From Babesia bovis T2Bo (Eukaryota > Apicomplexa > Aconoidasida > Piroplasmida > Babesiidae): a stretch of 64,000 nt of DNA. The stretch lies in the NCBI RefSeq assembly GCF_000165395.2, contig NW_026261572.1:372001-436000 (forward strand), read 5' to 3'. The position numbers were made by a program, and so were the translations under genes. The notes under the pieces are model-generated. The model was not told the DNA's origin and searched no databases. It saw nothing but the letters and a program-made list of their open reading frames with translations. This document shows, piece after piece, positions 1-8,597 of the stretch (position 1 is its first letter; the number at the start of each line of letters is the position of its first letter).

Positions 1-954
1 TAATACCAGGTCACGTATATTGTTGAGTCTGGTACGTAGCTTCTCATCTGGTGGTTTCAAGCGGTCGTTCCTAGGGTCATCATCGGAATCTCCGTGCATA
101 TAGAAATCACTGTCACCTTCGAAGAAGTCGATATATCCCTGTGATTGCATTTTGCGCAGGAAGCACATGGCTAGTGCACTGCACATTACTGTGGGTACGT
201 CTGGGTGTCGTTGGCATATCCGTAGTGTGTTTCCATCCGTATCACCTTCTGAATCAATTTTATTCAGTACCAATACGAATTTGAACCGTTCCTGCACGAA
301 TACGGAGACGAATTTGCGAATTTGTTTTTCATCCCATTCCAGTAGGTCAACGAATTGTGAGTGCTTCACTTCCATGAGGTCAAGTACTCGTGAGACCATG
401 GTTTCTGGTACCATGTATCCTGACAATTTGCTATGGAGTGTTGTTACTGCATTATCCTTCTTCATTAAATGCCTCTTTGCCATTGTTGTCCATTTGGGTA
501 ACAAGTTATTGTAAATCCATAGTTCAATTTCTTCTACTAACCATGAGTGGTCTCCTGATGGATCGTATCCTATTGTTGCATCTCCCTTTTCGTTAGTTCT
601 CCCGGAGACGTCTATTATATGCATCAGCACGTCTGCGTGGCGCAGGTCGTCCAGGAACTTGTTCCCGATGCCACGGCCCTCGTTAGCCCCTGGGATCAAC
701 CCTGCGACATCCAGTAGCTTGACAGGTACTCTTCTGACGCCATTCCTGCAACTTCCGAAGGATGGCGCACATTTGACGTTATACTTTACACATGGGCAAT
801 CCGTAGTAAAGAACGCCACTCCGTGGTTAGGCTCGATTGTAGTGAATGGGTGCGCTGCGGTTTTTGCGTTTGGATTCACGCAGACGGCATTGAAAAAGGT
901 AGACTTACCAGAGGAAGGCTTGCCGACACATCCTATTACAAAGTCCCGCGCCAT
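1..954 (-). CDS. YchF/Obg-like P-loop GTPase, archaeal-type (partial, C-terminus off the window)
   Basis: The start codon is at 954-952 and the frame stays open for 318 codons to base 1, so the C-terminal end, where YchF proteins carry a TGS domain, is outside the window. The protein opens with a P-loop (GKPSSGKST, about residues 11-19), followed by the PFTTIEPNHGV segment that is a hallmark of the YchF/OLA1 group. Next come a DVAGLIPGANEGRGLGNKF switch region and an NKID base-specificity motif near residue 230. The inserted Cys-rich stretch after the PFTT block (a CPC and further Cys) is a feature I associate with the archaeal-style branch rather than bacterial YchF. YchF proteins bind ribosomes and nucleotide in the cytosol. 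No intron is seen in this part. Family assignment is firm; the exact branch is less sure. Confidence 0.85.
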   Translation of the reverse strand, partial: MARDFVIGCVGKPSSGKSTFFNAVCVNPNAKTAAHPFTTIEPNHGVAFFTTDCPCVKYNVKCAPSFGSCRNGVRRVPVKLLDVAGLIPGANEGRGIGNKFLDDLRHADVLMHIIDVSGRTNEKGDATIGYDPSGDHSWLVEEIELWIYNNLLPKWTTMAKRHLMKKDNAVTTLHSKLSGYMVPETMVSRVLDLMEVKHSQFVDLLEWDEKQIRKFVSVFVQERFKFVLVLNKIDSEGDTDGNTLRICQRHPDVPTVMCSALAMCFLRKMQSQGYIDFFEGDSDFYMHGDSDDDPRNDRLKPPDEKLRTRLNNIRDLVL

Positions 955-1331
955 TTAGTATCAATGGCTATGGATCTCAATATATTAAATGCGATTTAAA
1001 TGACTTTCCAAAAGCCATTGTACTGCGATATGCTATATATTAGCAAATAGCATTCAACCTATGCCTAATTTGTTAAAATGGACTTTATAATTATGAAAAT
1101 ATTCTGATGTGTATCTGATAAGAGATGTGCCATGTAATTACACAACCACCTGTGGGTGTGATGGAGACTCCTGGATATAATTCACTAAACTAAAGGATGA
1201 ACTACCTGTGATTAATTTACACATTTTTGTGTAATACATATTGCGATTTTTCTTAGTATCTCTTGTGTAGACTATGGTTATAGAATGTGATTCTACAGGT
1301 CAACAAATCGCCATTGGTGTTATATAACAAA
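955..1331. other. intergenic region, divergent promoters of the GTPase and the small heat shock gene
   Basis: About 377 AT-rich bases lie between two divergent genes. I see no ORF of substance and no RNA gene. A TGTGTAG heptamer sits at 1264-1270, 62 bases before the preferred ATG of the downstream gene; the same word occurs upstream of three other plus-strand genes in this window. Confidence 0.6.
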
Positions 1332-2216
1332 ATGTATTATAGTGGCAGTATGAATATTCCAATTGACCGTGGAAGCACGTATGGTCACACAGTTGTTCCT
1401 ATGATTAGACTATACAATCCTAGTAGGATAGTAAGTCAGAATCGGGGTATATATGTTCCAAAGTACAAGTTCTGGAATCCATTAAATCCGTCGGATGTAC
1501 TCAAAGCTGCATATGGATACAGTGATCCGTGGAGCAGACCTTCATGTTTTACTCCACCGGTGACTGGACGGTGTCCATTACCAGGTCGTACTATTCCAAC
1601 GGACAACCTTTTAAGGAGATATATGGATGATATGAACAGATGGGTATTTGGAGATGATTATGTATCGCCTTTTTCTAGGTATCATGATGATTCTTTTAAT
1701 AGTATCATGGACGTTGGAAGGTCGGTTCTCAATAACACCTGGGATATGATGGAGCCATTCCACAAAATGTGGATGTATCCTAGATATCCCGATCACAGCA
1801 ATCCAGACATCTCTGTAGACCTGCAGAACTATCGTATATCTAGGGAACGGGGCTCATTTGGGAAGCCTAGAGTATGCCCATTAAGGGATCCGCTGTTATA
1901 TAACAGTGGCACATATAGCAATCCCAGGGAACAATCGGACATGAATATAATCCGGAAAGAGGACGACCGAAGCTACAAGTTATCATTCACTATACCTAAT
2001 GTAAATGCTAAAAACATAAAGATAAAGATTCGCGACGGTCTTTTGACAGTTTCTGGTCATGCAGAACGGGTAAAACGCGGCGATCATGAATCCGAAATGC
2101 GTTATTCCGAGAGCTTCCAGCACTCCGTTAGCTTACCGCGGGATGCCATGGAACTCGATGCGAAAGCGAGGTTGCGCAACGACACATTAACCATTGAAAT
2201 ACCGAAAAGACATTAG
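1332..2216 (+). CDS. small heat shock protein (Hsp20/alpha-crystallin) with a long N-terminal arm
   Basis: The frame is open from 1287, but its first possible initiator there is GTG. The first in-frame ATG is at 1332, giving 294 aa, and I prefer that start. The last ~95 residues form an alpha-crystallin domain: YKLSFTIPNVNAKNIKIKI, then GLLTVSGHAE, then SESFQHSVSLP, ending in the A-rxxNDTLTIEIPK signature. This fold makes ATP-independent holdase chaperones. The ~200-residue N-terminal arm is rich in Tyr, Pro, Arg and Asn and has no motif I recognise; most Hsp20 proteins have much shorter arms, so it may have a lineage-specific role. The C-terminus stops right after the last beta strand and lacks an obvious I-x-I tail. 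No introns are apparent. The domain is secure; the start is moderately secure. Confidence 0.85.
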   Translation: MYYSGSMNIPIDRGSTYGHTVVPMIRLYNPSRIVSQNRGIYVPKYKFWNPLNPSDVLKAAYGYSDPWSRPSCFTPPVTGRCPLPGRTIPTDNLLRRYMDDMNRWVFGDDYVSPFSRYHDDSFNSIMDVGRSVLNNTWDMMEPFHKMWMYPRYPDHSNPDISVDLQNYRISRERGSFGKPRVCPLRDPLLYNSGTYSNPREQSDMNIIRKEDDRSYKLSFTIPNVNAKNIKIKIRDGLLTVSGHAERVKRGDHESEMRYSESFQHSVSLPRDAMELDAKARLRNDTLTIEIPKRH

Positions 2217-2423
2217 TAAACAAATATAAATTATTTGTAGAAACCATAACGTACACCCTTGCCTGGTTTTGTAGGAGATCATGTACACAATGGCATCCGG
2301 TGTGCGGGTTATATGCCACTCATCAAATGGAATGTGTAGGATACAGGAACCCGTGGAATCACGGTACAAAAATGATTATACACTGATATATGGACACTCG
2401 GTCTTGGAATTCACGTTCTGAAG

Positions 2424-3995
2424 ATGTCTGCGTCACTGCTGCGGTGGGTCTTGATGCTCGCTGCAGCTGTGCGTAGCACATATTCCCTGGTGACCACTTT
2501 TAAAGAATCTGATGGTCCTTACAAGTCATTGCGCATTCCAATGTGTTTTGTACCTGTATTAGGTGCTAATTCCGATCAGATGTACAACCCTAGGTACCAA
2601 TTTTCTCTTACGGAAGGTGGTACCATCGAGGGAATGATAAAGGTAGTCAATGTTTTGGACGGTCCTGTTATCAAAATAGCGCGTCACCCTGAGGAATTGA
2701 TTAAATCGATGAAGAATGGCATTGACTATTCAAATCGTCACAATCCATTAAGGGTAAGAATAAGAACAGTGGATGAGGGCCATCACCAAGATCATCACAG
2801 TTGGTTCCAGCTTGGCCATAATTTACACAAATGGTTTACTCGTCGGAATGATGACGATATGCCGCTGCAGGAACCCCTGGTTGACCGCGGCATATCGGAT
2901 AGACAAACTCTGGACAATGTTTACTTGTTGCTAATGTCCAAGGCCAAGTGGGACATATATTCCAGCGTAGCGACTGAGGAGCACTTGCAACCTGCCAAGG
3001 GTAACAACAAATTCATTGTTAGCAGCAACGTTGCTGCGGATATGCGCATACCTATATCTGAGGTTGGTGTCCCTATAAAATTCAGGTTTACTGCCAAGGA
3101 AACTGACCGGTTCGTGTTGATGATACTGAACGCTGATGAGCGAAAGCTGCTACTCGACGGGAAGATCACGTTCATGAACCCTTATAATGACCACTTACCT
3201 AGTGAAATGAAGTATTTTGAGCCTGTCATTTCATTTTGGGAGTCGGTATATCGTTTTACTGGTATACTGGCACTTGCATATTTGCTATTAAATCTTAGAT
3301 CAACTGCGAATATGGTGAATTATATCATGGCCCTTAACTTTGGATTAATCGGTCTCTACTTACGGCTAGACAGATTTTTACTAGATTCGTTGATCAATAC
3401 CGGTGAGCATTCGAACATACTGTGGACACTGGCTCACGTATTGAGGCGTATTCATGAAAACTGCTTAATGGGTCTGTTACTTCTTTTGGCTCTTGGGTGG
3501 AAGATACTACGTCCTCATTTATCTGGTGTGGAGATTAGGTTAGTGCTGTCTGTGACAGTATTTTCCTGTGTAGTCGGTTTCATTGAGATATTAATCTTTG
3601 GTGTTGATGTAACGCGTGGTCTCGTTTACACTATAAGTTTCGTAGCTATTCTTATAGCTACTAATTTCAACATTCTACTTATAAGGGCGCGGGTGGTTGA
3701 CGAATCGCTCAACAGTGACGCAGGTATCGCATATGCCCATTTGAAGGCGTACAAGTTATTCAAGATAGGTTTCTTCGCTTCCATATTGAAGCCAGAGATA
3801 TACTCGATTATTCGGGGTTTATGTCTCCAGACTACTGGGGACCAAACCTTCGTTTGGGATGAGCATTTCATGCTGTTCATCGATTTGTTTTTTGACTATG
3901 TTATCTATTGCGTCTACTTTGTAGCGTTTATGCCAACTACTCAACTACCGTTATTCAAGCATCTCTTGGAGATGCGCGGCATACCTAGGCAGTAG
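2424..3995 (+). CDS. GOST / lung seven-transmembrane receptor-type membrane protein
   Basis: Single exon, 523 aa, ATG at 2424. The N-terminus looks like a cleavable signal peptide (LLRWVLMLAAAVRSTYS). A ~250-residue soluble part follows, then about seven hydrophobic segments from residue ~270 to ~515. The transition resembles the GOST family (GPR107/108, TMEM87): a short NPYNDHLPSE stretch like the family's Asn-Pro/Leu-Pro turn just before the first helix, then a MGLLLLLALGWKILRP helix that matches the family's conserved G-W-x-x-x-x-P segment. GOST proteins work in the Golgi and endosomal system; some apicomplexan serpentine receptors belong to the same broad group. The family call rests on pattern recall and could be wrong in detail; a signal-anchored polytopic membrane protein is certain. 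A TGTGTAG word lies at 2333-2339, 85 bases before the start. Confidence 0.6.
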   Translation: MSASLLRWVLMLAAAVRSTYSLVTTFKESDGPYKSLRIPMCFVPVLGANSDQMYNPRYQFSLTEGGTIEGMIKVVNVLDGPVIKIARHPEELIKSMKNGIDYSNRHNPLRVRIRTVDEGHHQDHHSWFQLGHNLHKWFTRRNDDDMPLQEPLVDRGISDRQTLDNVYLLLMSKAKWDIYSSVATEEHLQPAKGNNKFIVSSNVAADMRIPISEVGVPIKFRFTAKETDRFVLMILNADERKLLLDGKITFMNPYNDHLPSEMKYFEPVISFWESVYRFTGILALAYLLLNLRSTANMVNYIMALNFGLIGLYLRLDRFLLDSLINTGEHSNILWTLAHVLRRIHENCLMGLLLLLALGWKILRPHLSGVEIRLVLSVTVFSCVVGFIEILIFGVDVTRGLVYTISFVAILIATNFNILLIRARVVDESLNSDAGIAYAHLKAYKLFKIGFFASILKPEIYSIIRGLCLQTTGDQTFVWDEHFMLFIDLFFDYVIYCVYFVAFMPTTQLPLFKHLLEMRGIPRQ

Positions 3996-4387
3996 TAAAC
4001 ATGGTAACTAAATGTTTTTATAACGTCTATACACTCCTTGATAATGATGTCATTATCAATGGTCTAGATCTGTCCAGGAATTACTATAGAAAATGGAGAT
4101 ATACAATTCATCCGTAATGACATTCCTTTACATAGGAATAGACGATTATATTCCCGGGGAACTCCCTTAGATGTTTAGATTCAACACTAGAGTGTTAATA
4201 GCCACTGCGATTATAACTTTTCTGTTTGACCGCTCTGGGATATAGTTACCAACAGAATAATAGACCCAAGATGTACTAGTTGTGTAGTCCCTTACCCAAC
4301 TCACTTGGGTTGGAAGACATCATGCAAGGGGACTACACATCTAGGAACAATCCTCAATATGATCAATACAGATCCAGGGTTGTGTAG
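3996..4387. other. intergenic region containing the paired element
   Basis: There are 392 bases between two plus-strand genes. Apart from the inverted-repeat structure at 4276-4344 and TGTGTAG words at 4281-4287 and 4381-4387, I see no coding potential here. Confidence 0.5.
4276..4344. ncRNA. long base-paired element, candidate structured RNA or leader
   Basis: Bases 4281-4291 pair perfectly with 4329-4339 (11 bp). After a T-T mismatch the outer CTAG at 4276-4279 pairs with CTAG at 4341-4344. Inside, after one bulged G at 4328, two more pairs form (4292-4293 with 4326-4327). The apex holds a second perfect hairpin, ACCCAA (4294-4299) with TTGGGT (4305-4310) around a five-base loop, leaving a 15-base one-sided internal loop (4311-4325). 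It matches no RNA family I can name. It lies between two plus-strand genes and ends 43 bases before the nearest downstream ATG, so it could be a separate RNA, a 5' leader structure, or a DNA-level inverted repeat. The pairing is read directly; function is unknown. Confidence 0.4.
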
Positions 4388-4410
4388 ATGGCTAGGAAAC
4401 AGGTTTCCTA

Positions 4411-4863
4411 ATGAAAGGTGAGTGGGTATCGCAGAGCAGAGCTCGTGAGCTGTTCGGGTTGAGCGCCTCGGACCTGCAGGCCAATATATCGCATGTAATC
4501 GACGAATCTTGTACCAATAAAGACGACACATCGCAATCCAATGTTGCCGATATAAAATGTGTACGCTATCCGCGGGTCCCGCTGACTGTACGTCTGGTTA
4601 AAAACCCGCGGGGGTACAGATTGCCAATGCGTTTGTACAAGACATCTGAATTACAAGCTTTAAGCCAACACAAGCGGGTGGAAACGGCTCCCCGGAAGCT
4701 TCCAGATAAAACTACAAAAAAGACACGCAAAAAGCGTATAGAAAAGTGTCTACCACAGGTCCAGCAGGAATGCATAACCAAGGGACATACCTTTGTGAAG
4801 GGTCTTGAAAATATGCATCAATGCACTGTTTGTGGCCAGACGGTTGAGATAGAGATTATATGA
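4411..4863 (+). CDS. small protein with XPA C-terminal-like segment and a C-terminal zinc-knuckle motif
   Basis: 150 aa if the ATG at 4411 is used. Residues ~5-22 (EWVSQSRARELFGLSASDL) and ~60-85 (KNPRGYRLPMRLYKTSEL) resemble the paired motifs of the XPA C-terminal DNA-binding domain: a helix ending in Leu-x-x-x-x-Leu, then Asn-Pro and an LY strand. A basic KKTRKKR patch follows. The last 30 residues contain C-x4-H, then C-x2-C, a possible zinc knuckle. XPA proteins normally carry the zinc finger before this domain, so the layout is unusual. An alternative start exists: ATG at 4388, five codons, a 32-nt intron 4403-4434 with GT/AG ends, then the same frame at 4435. The unspliced form keeps the VSQS residues of the motif, so I prefer it. 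The function is inferred weakly; the reading frame is solid. Confidence 0.5.
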   Translation: MKGEWVSQSRARELFGLSASDLQANISHVIDESCTNKDDTSQSNVADIKCVRYPRVPLTVRLVKNPRGYRLPMRLYKTSELQALSQHKRVETAPRKLPDKTTKKTRKKRIEKCLPQVQQECITKGHTFVKGLENMHQCTVCGQTVEIEII

Positions 4864-4866
4864 CGT

Positions 4867-5817
4867 CTATACGGGTATATCATCTGGACCCACTGGTAGA
4901 GATGCGATGAAAGTCTCCCAGTTGACCATTTCTAGCAACGGGGAGTGGTATTTGATGAATGCCAATATATGGTTAATCGTCAATTTGCCATCTTTATGAC
5001 TTAGTGCCTTGAAGACCGTATCTGTAATTCTGTTTGTTTGAGACTACTGTAAACATACCAGCAGCCGCTTTATCGAGTGGCTGGCTGCCAATGTTAACAA
5101 CTTTCTGATCACGGGGGTCGCCTTCCTTTGGGACGTTTGTTTTTTGCAGATCAGTGGGCACTACTGACACACTTAACTAGTAACTAGATAACAATACTAA
5201 CCGTGACCCAGGTATCCCTTTAACTTGAATTTGTGGCGTTGTTTATCTGGTACCAAGTAGGGAGTCTGCCGGTTGGCGACGTAGTAGGTTGGCCAAACGA
5301 GCTTAGTTGCTGCAAGCCGGCTACGGAACTGGTTGCTATCAATTTCCTCGTCTTCACGTTCGAAAATGCCATGCCATTTGCGGCGTTTTTGCACATTGGC
5401 GTCTAGGTTGCTACAGGTGGGAGTGGCCAGAACGCTGCCTATGGGCGATTGATCTGTTAAACGACCGAAAATCTACACAAAGTGGTACTTTTATTAACTT
5501 ATCAAACCTTTGCCAATTCAAATGAATTAAATGCCAGCGTGTCTGCAGGTTGGAAAACATGATTCATGTGATTTGGCGCTGGTAACACAATGGCCCCGGA
5601 ATGACTGGATATTACGGTAACCAGGGCCCATATTGCGGCCACTGGTCCGTAATGAACTACATAAGCTCCATGTGGCATTTAAGGTATCTAGGAATACTGA
5701 AATCCATGGATTCGTTGAGGAGTTGTACCTTGGCTGGTTCCCACCCCATAGCGCGTTGGCCTTCGGCGGCCAAAAGGCTCTAGTTTACTCTATTTACCTG
5801 GCCTCTAAGTCGCACAT
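4867..5817 (-). CDS. orphan protein encoded by seven exons with mini-introns
   Basis: I built this by joining frames on the minus strand: exons 5817-5798, 5760-5729, 5696-5622, 5578-5508, 5472-5202, 5163-5059 and 5021-4867. All six introns (37, 32, 43, 35, 38 and 37 nt) start GT and end AG, and every phase joins, giving 242 aa. The first exon has only 20 coding bases. The product starts MCDLEARPTRYGVG, has a central charged segment (KRRKWHGIFEREDEE) followed by KLVWPTYYVANRQTPY, and ends GPDDIPV. I see no signal peptide, membrane helix or known motif. Its stop at 4869-4867 lies 3 bases from the stop of the opposing gene. The upstream exons are less certain than exons 4-7; an in-frame internal ATG at 5567 could give a shorter form. 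Confidence 0.65.
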
Positions 5818-5920
5818 TGTATATATAATTAACAATTGCATCGCATTGTAGTATATAGGCTGTGCATCTCTCTATATCATTATCGGGGCATCCTCCTATA
5901 GCCGTTGTTATATCGTAACC

Positions 5921-6450
5921 ATGGTACAGAGGGTAGTTTTAAGGCGTCACTGCCGTTACAACACCAGATCTAACAAGCAGCGCAAGGTTAAGACCCCTGG
6001 TGGCCGCTTGGTCGTCCAGCGCCGCGTTAAGGTTGCCCAGGGCCCGAAGTGTGGTGACTGCAAGTGCAAACTTGCTGGTATTCCAGCTCTCAGGCCTCAC
6101 CTTTACCGCAACTTGAAGAAGCGTGAGCGTAGAGTATCACGTGCTTACGGTGGTGTTCGTTGCCACAAATGTGTTAAGGATAGGTACGTCACCATTCAGT
6201 CTCTGTAGACCGTTCTGAACTTTTTTCACTTTTCTTTAGGATCATTCGCGCATTCTTGAAGGAGGAGCAGAAGGCTCTTAAGAAGGTAATTGAGGAGCGC
6301 GAGGCCAAGAAGTCCGCTGCTTCCGCCAAGGTTGCTGAGGAGAAGAAGGAGGGCGCTGCCAAGAAGGCCCCTAAGAGCGCCAAGGCTGACGGTGCCCGCG
6401 AGTCTAGGGAGGGCAAGCCAAGCAAGAAGAAGGCTGCTCCCAAGGCCTAA
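5921..6450 (+). CDS. RPL34: 60S ribosomal protein eL34
   Basis: Two exons, 5921-6183 and 6240-6450, split by a 56-nt GT/AG intron inside the codon for the Arg after CVKD; 157 aa in all. The start MVQRVVLRRHCRYNTRSNK and the GGRLVVQ and GIPALRP segments are diagnostic for eL34. The protein has the two CxxC pairs (CGDC and CHKC) of the eL34 zinc site. The C-terminal part encoded by exon 2 is a Lys/Ala-rich tail, longer than in yeast and typical of apicomplexans. It is a cytosolic large-subunit protein near the tRNA exit region. GC and codon choice are higher here than in neighbouring orphan genes, as expected for strong expression. Without the splice the frame would end 24 bases past the donor. 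Confidence 0.95.
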
Positions 6451-6514
6451 ACCTGTGTTTAATTTCCTGTTGGGCACGCTATACTGTAGTATTACTTTTT
6501 TTTATACTTAGCGC

Positions 6515-8592
6515 ATGGCCTTGCGCAAACCATCTTTTGTATTACTAATTTTCCACTCTGTACGGCTTTTGGTACTACGGGGTTCTTATACGGCCAGATC
6601 ATCGTGCACCTCCGGTAGATTCCATAGCCCCGGATACGTCCACCAGCGTTTCCTATCTTCCAGCCCTTCTCGTCTGCACATCATGGATAAACGTGAAGAT
6701 AACCTTGACCAGGTTATATCTCCAGCAGCACAAGCCAAGCTGGATGCCAAACAGCAGCGTCTGAAGGCTCGTGGTAGGTGTCTTGGATGCATCCTAGCTA
6801 CAACGTTTCGTTGCCCTAAGAACACTGGCAGATCAGTGTGTCTATGTGTAGCACTAGAAGTGATAAATATTGTTCACATCATCTACAGAGGAGCAAGAAC
6901 GGCAAAAGCAGCTTTTGCTTGAGACCACAGTATCAGACCTAGATTCTGCATCGTTTGGCTATTTACTGCCGACGATATCCTGTTTACCTACTAGACAATG
7001 GGTGGAGATAAAGGATATCGATTCGGCTGAAGGCCAGGTTGTATGGCTGCGTGGACGTATCAATGACGTTCGTGGCAAGGGTAGGCACCGGGGTTCATAG
7101 AGATATAGTGGCACAGGTACCATGACATTTATCATCTTGAGGCAGCAGCATGAGTCGCTACAATGCATAGTTGACTCTCGGCAGGAAATGGTATCCAAGG
7201 ACATGGCCAAGTGGGCTGCATCGCTGTCCATGGAGTCCATTGTCGATGTCCTGGGGAAGGTAGTAAGGCCCGAGGTGCCGGTAACCTCGACCACAGCTAA
7301 ATGTAAGTTCTGTCCACTAGATTGCTAGTACTATACTGCACACATACTTATCTAGGCGAGTTACAGGTGCACAAGCTGATTTGTATCAGCAAGGCCAATC
7401 CTACAATGCCATTCCTGATCCGTGACGCCAACAACACTGATGATGAAGAGGCCTGCAAGAACCCTAGTGTGAGTTTTCGTTGTTGGCATTTCATGCGCCT
7501 CAGGTTATCAAGGTCAATCAGGACACCAGGCTGGATAACCGCCCACTGGATCTTAGGGTAAGGACAACCATAAACGAAACATTAATTGCCAGGCTACTTT
7601 AAACCTCGCCATATTCAAGATTCAATCGGAAATTTGCCAACAGTTCCGCAATTTTCTACTAAAGCGTGACTTTATTGAGATCCATAGCCCTAAGCTCCTT
7701 GGGGGTACCAGCGAAGGTGGCTGCAACGTATTTAAGTTGAAGTACTTTGACAACGATGCGTGCCTTGCGCAATCGCCACAGCTGTACAAGCAGCTTGCGG
7801 TGGTTGGTGACTTCCGACGCGTATTTGAGATAGGTACGTTCTGTTGCCAGGATATTGACTCTATACCCAGGCCCGGTTTTCAGGGCTGAGAACAGTAATA
7901 CCCACCGCCACCTTTGCGAGTTCGTAGGGCTTGATATGGAGATGGAGATCCGCGATAACTACATGGAGGTGGTGGATCTGATCGACGACATGCTGAAGCA
8001 TGTATTCCACGGGATCAACACGGAATGTAAAACTGAAGTTGAGATTTTCCAGAAGCACCAGCCCTCTGTGGAACCTTTCAAATGGCTGGATCAGACGCCG
8101 CGCATCCGCTTCACAGAGGCTGTGGAAATGCTGCGCGGCACCGAGCTTGCGGAATCGATTCCTGACGATATATCGTCGTATGACTTCTCCACCGAGCAGG
8201 AAAAACGTTTAGGCCGACTTGTCAAGGAGAAGTACAACACGGATTACTACATTGTATATGAGTACCCACTAAACGCACGCCCATTTTATACCATGCCCAA
8301 GGAACGCGATGGCATAATGTTCACGCACAGCTACGACTTCTTCATGCGAGGTGAAGAAATCCTTTCGGGTGCACAGCGTATCCATAACCCGGACCTGCTG
8401 CTGCAGCGAGCCAAGGAATGTGGAATCGACCCCAAGACCATCTCATGTTACATAGAGGCCTTCAAAATGGGTGCCTCTCCACATGCCGGGTGTGGTATAG
8501 GACTTGAACGTGTGGAAATGCTGTTTCTAGGTACTGGTAACATACGTCGCACCTCGCTGTTCCCCAGGGACCCTAAACGTCTTACACCTTAA
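6515..8592 (+). CDS. aspartyl-tRNA synthetase with an N-terminal leader
   Basis: Seven exons: 6515-6773, 6889-7080, 7117-7302, 7356-7468, 7504-7557, 7593-7833 and 7871-8592. Introns are 115, 36, 53, 35, 35 and 37 nt; all phases join to 588 aa. The anticodon-binding OB fold (VWLRGRINDVRGKG ... FIILRQQ) is followed by the class II core: FIEIHSPKLLGGTSEGG (motif 1), QSPQLYKQ, then FEIGPVFRAENSNTHRH and EFVGLDMEM (motif 2), ending with motif 3 GIGLERVEM and the AspRS-type SLFPRDPKR tail. It charges tRNA-Asp with aspartate. The first ~55 residues are a hydrophobic, Arg/Ser-rich leader, and a second ATG at 6683 (MDKREDNLD) would start an ordinary cytosolic enzyme, so two products with different locations are possible. 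The stop is 5 bases from that of the opposing gene. Confidence 0.93.
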
Positions 8593-8597
8593 TATGC

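Noticed and set aside
152..958. Plus-strand ORFs under the GTPase gene
   Set aside because: They are antisense shadows of a clear GTPase frame and most begin with non-ATG codons.
1287..1331. Upstream extension of the small heat shock gene
   Set aside because: The frame opens with GTG, not ATG, and adds no recognisable sequence.
5307..5851. Three short plus-strand ORFs opposite the seven-exon orphan
   Set aside because: They have no motif and overlap exons of a minus-strand model whose six splices all keep phase.
6189..6477. Leu/Ala-rich minus-strand ORFs
   Set aside because: They are mirror images of the Lys/Ala-rich eL34 tail.
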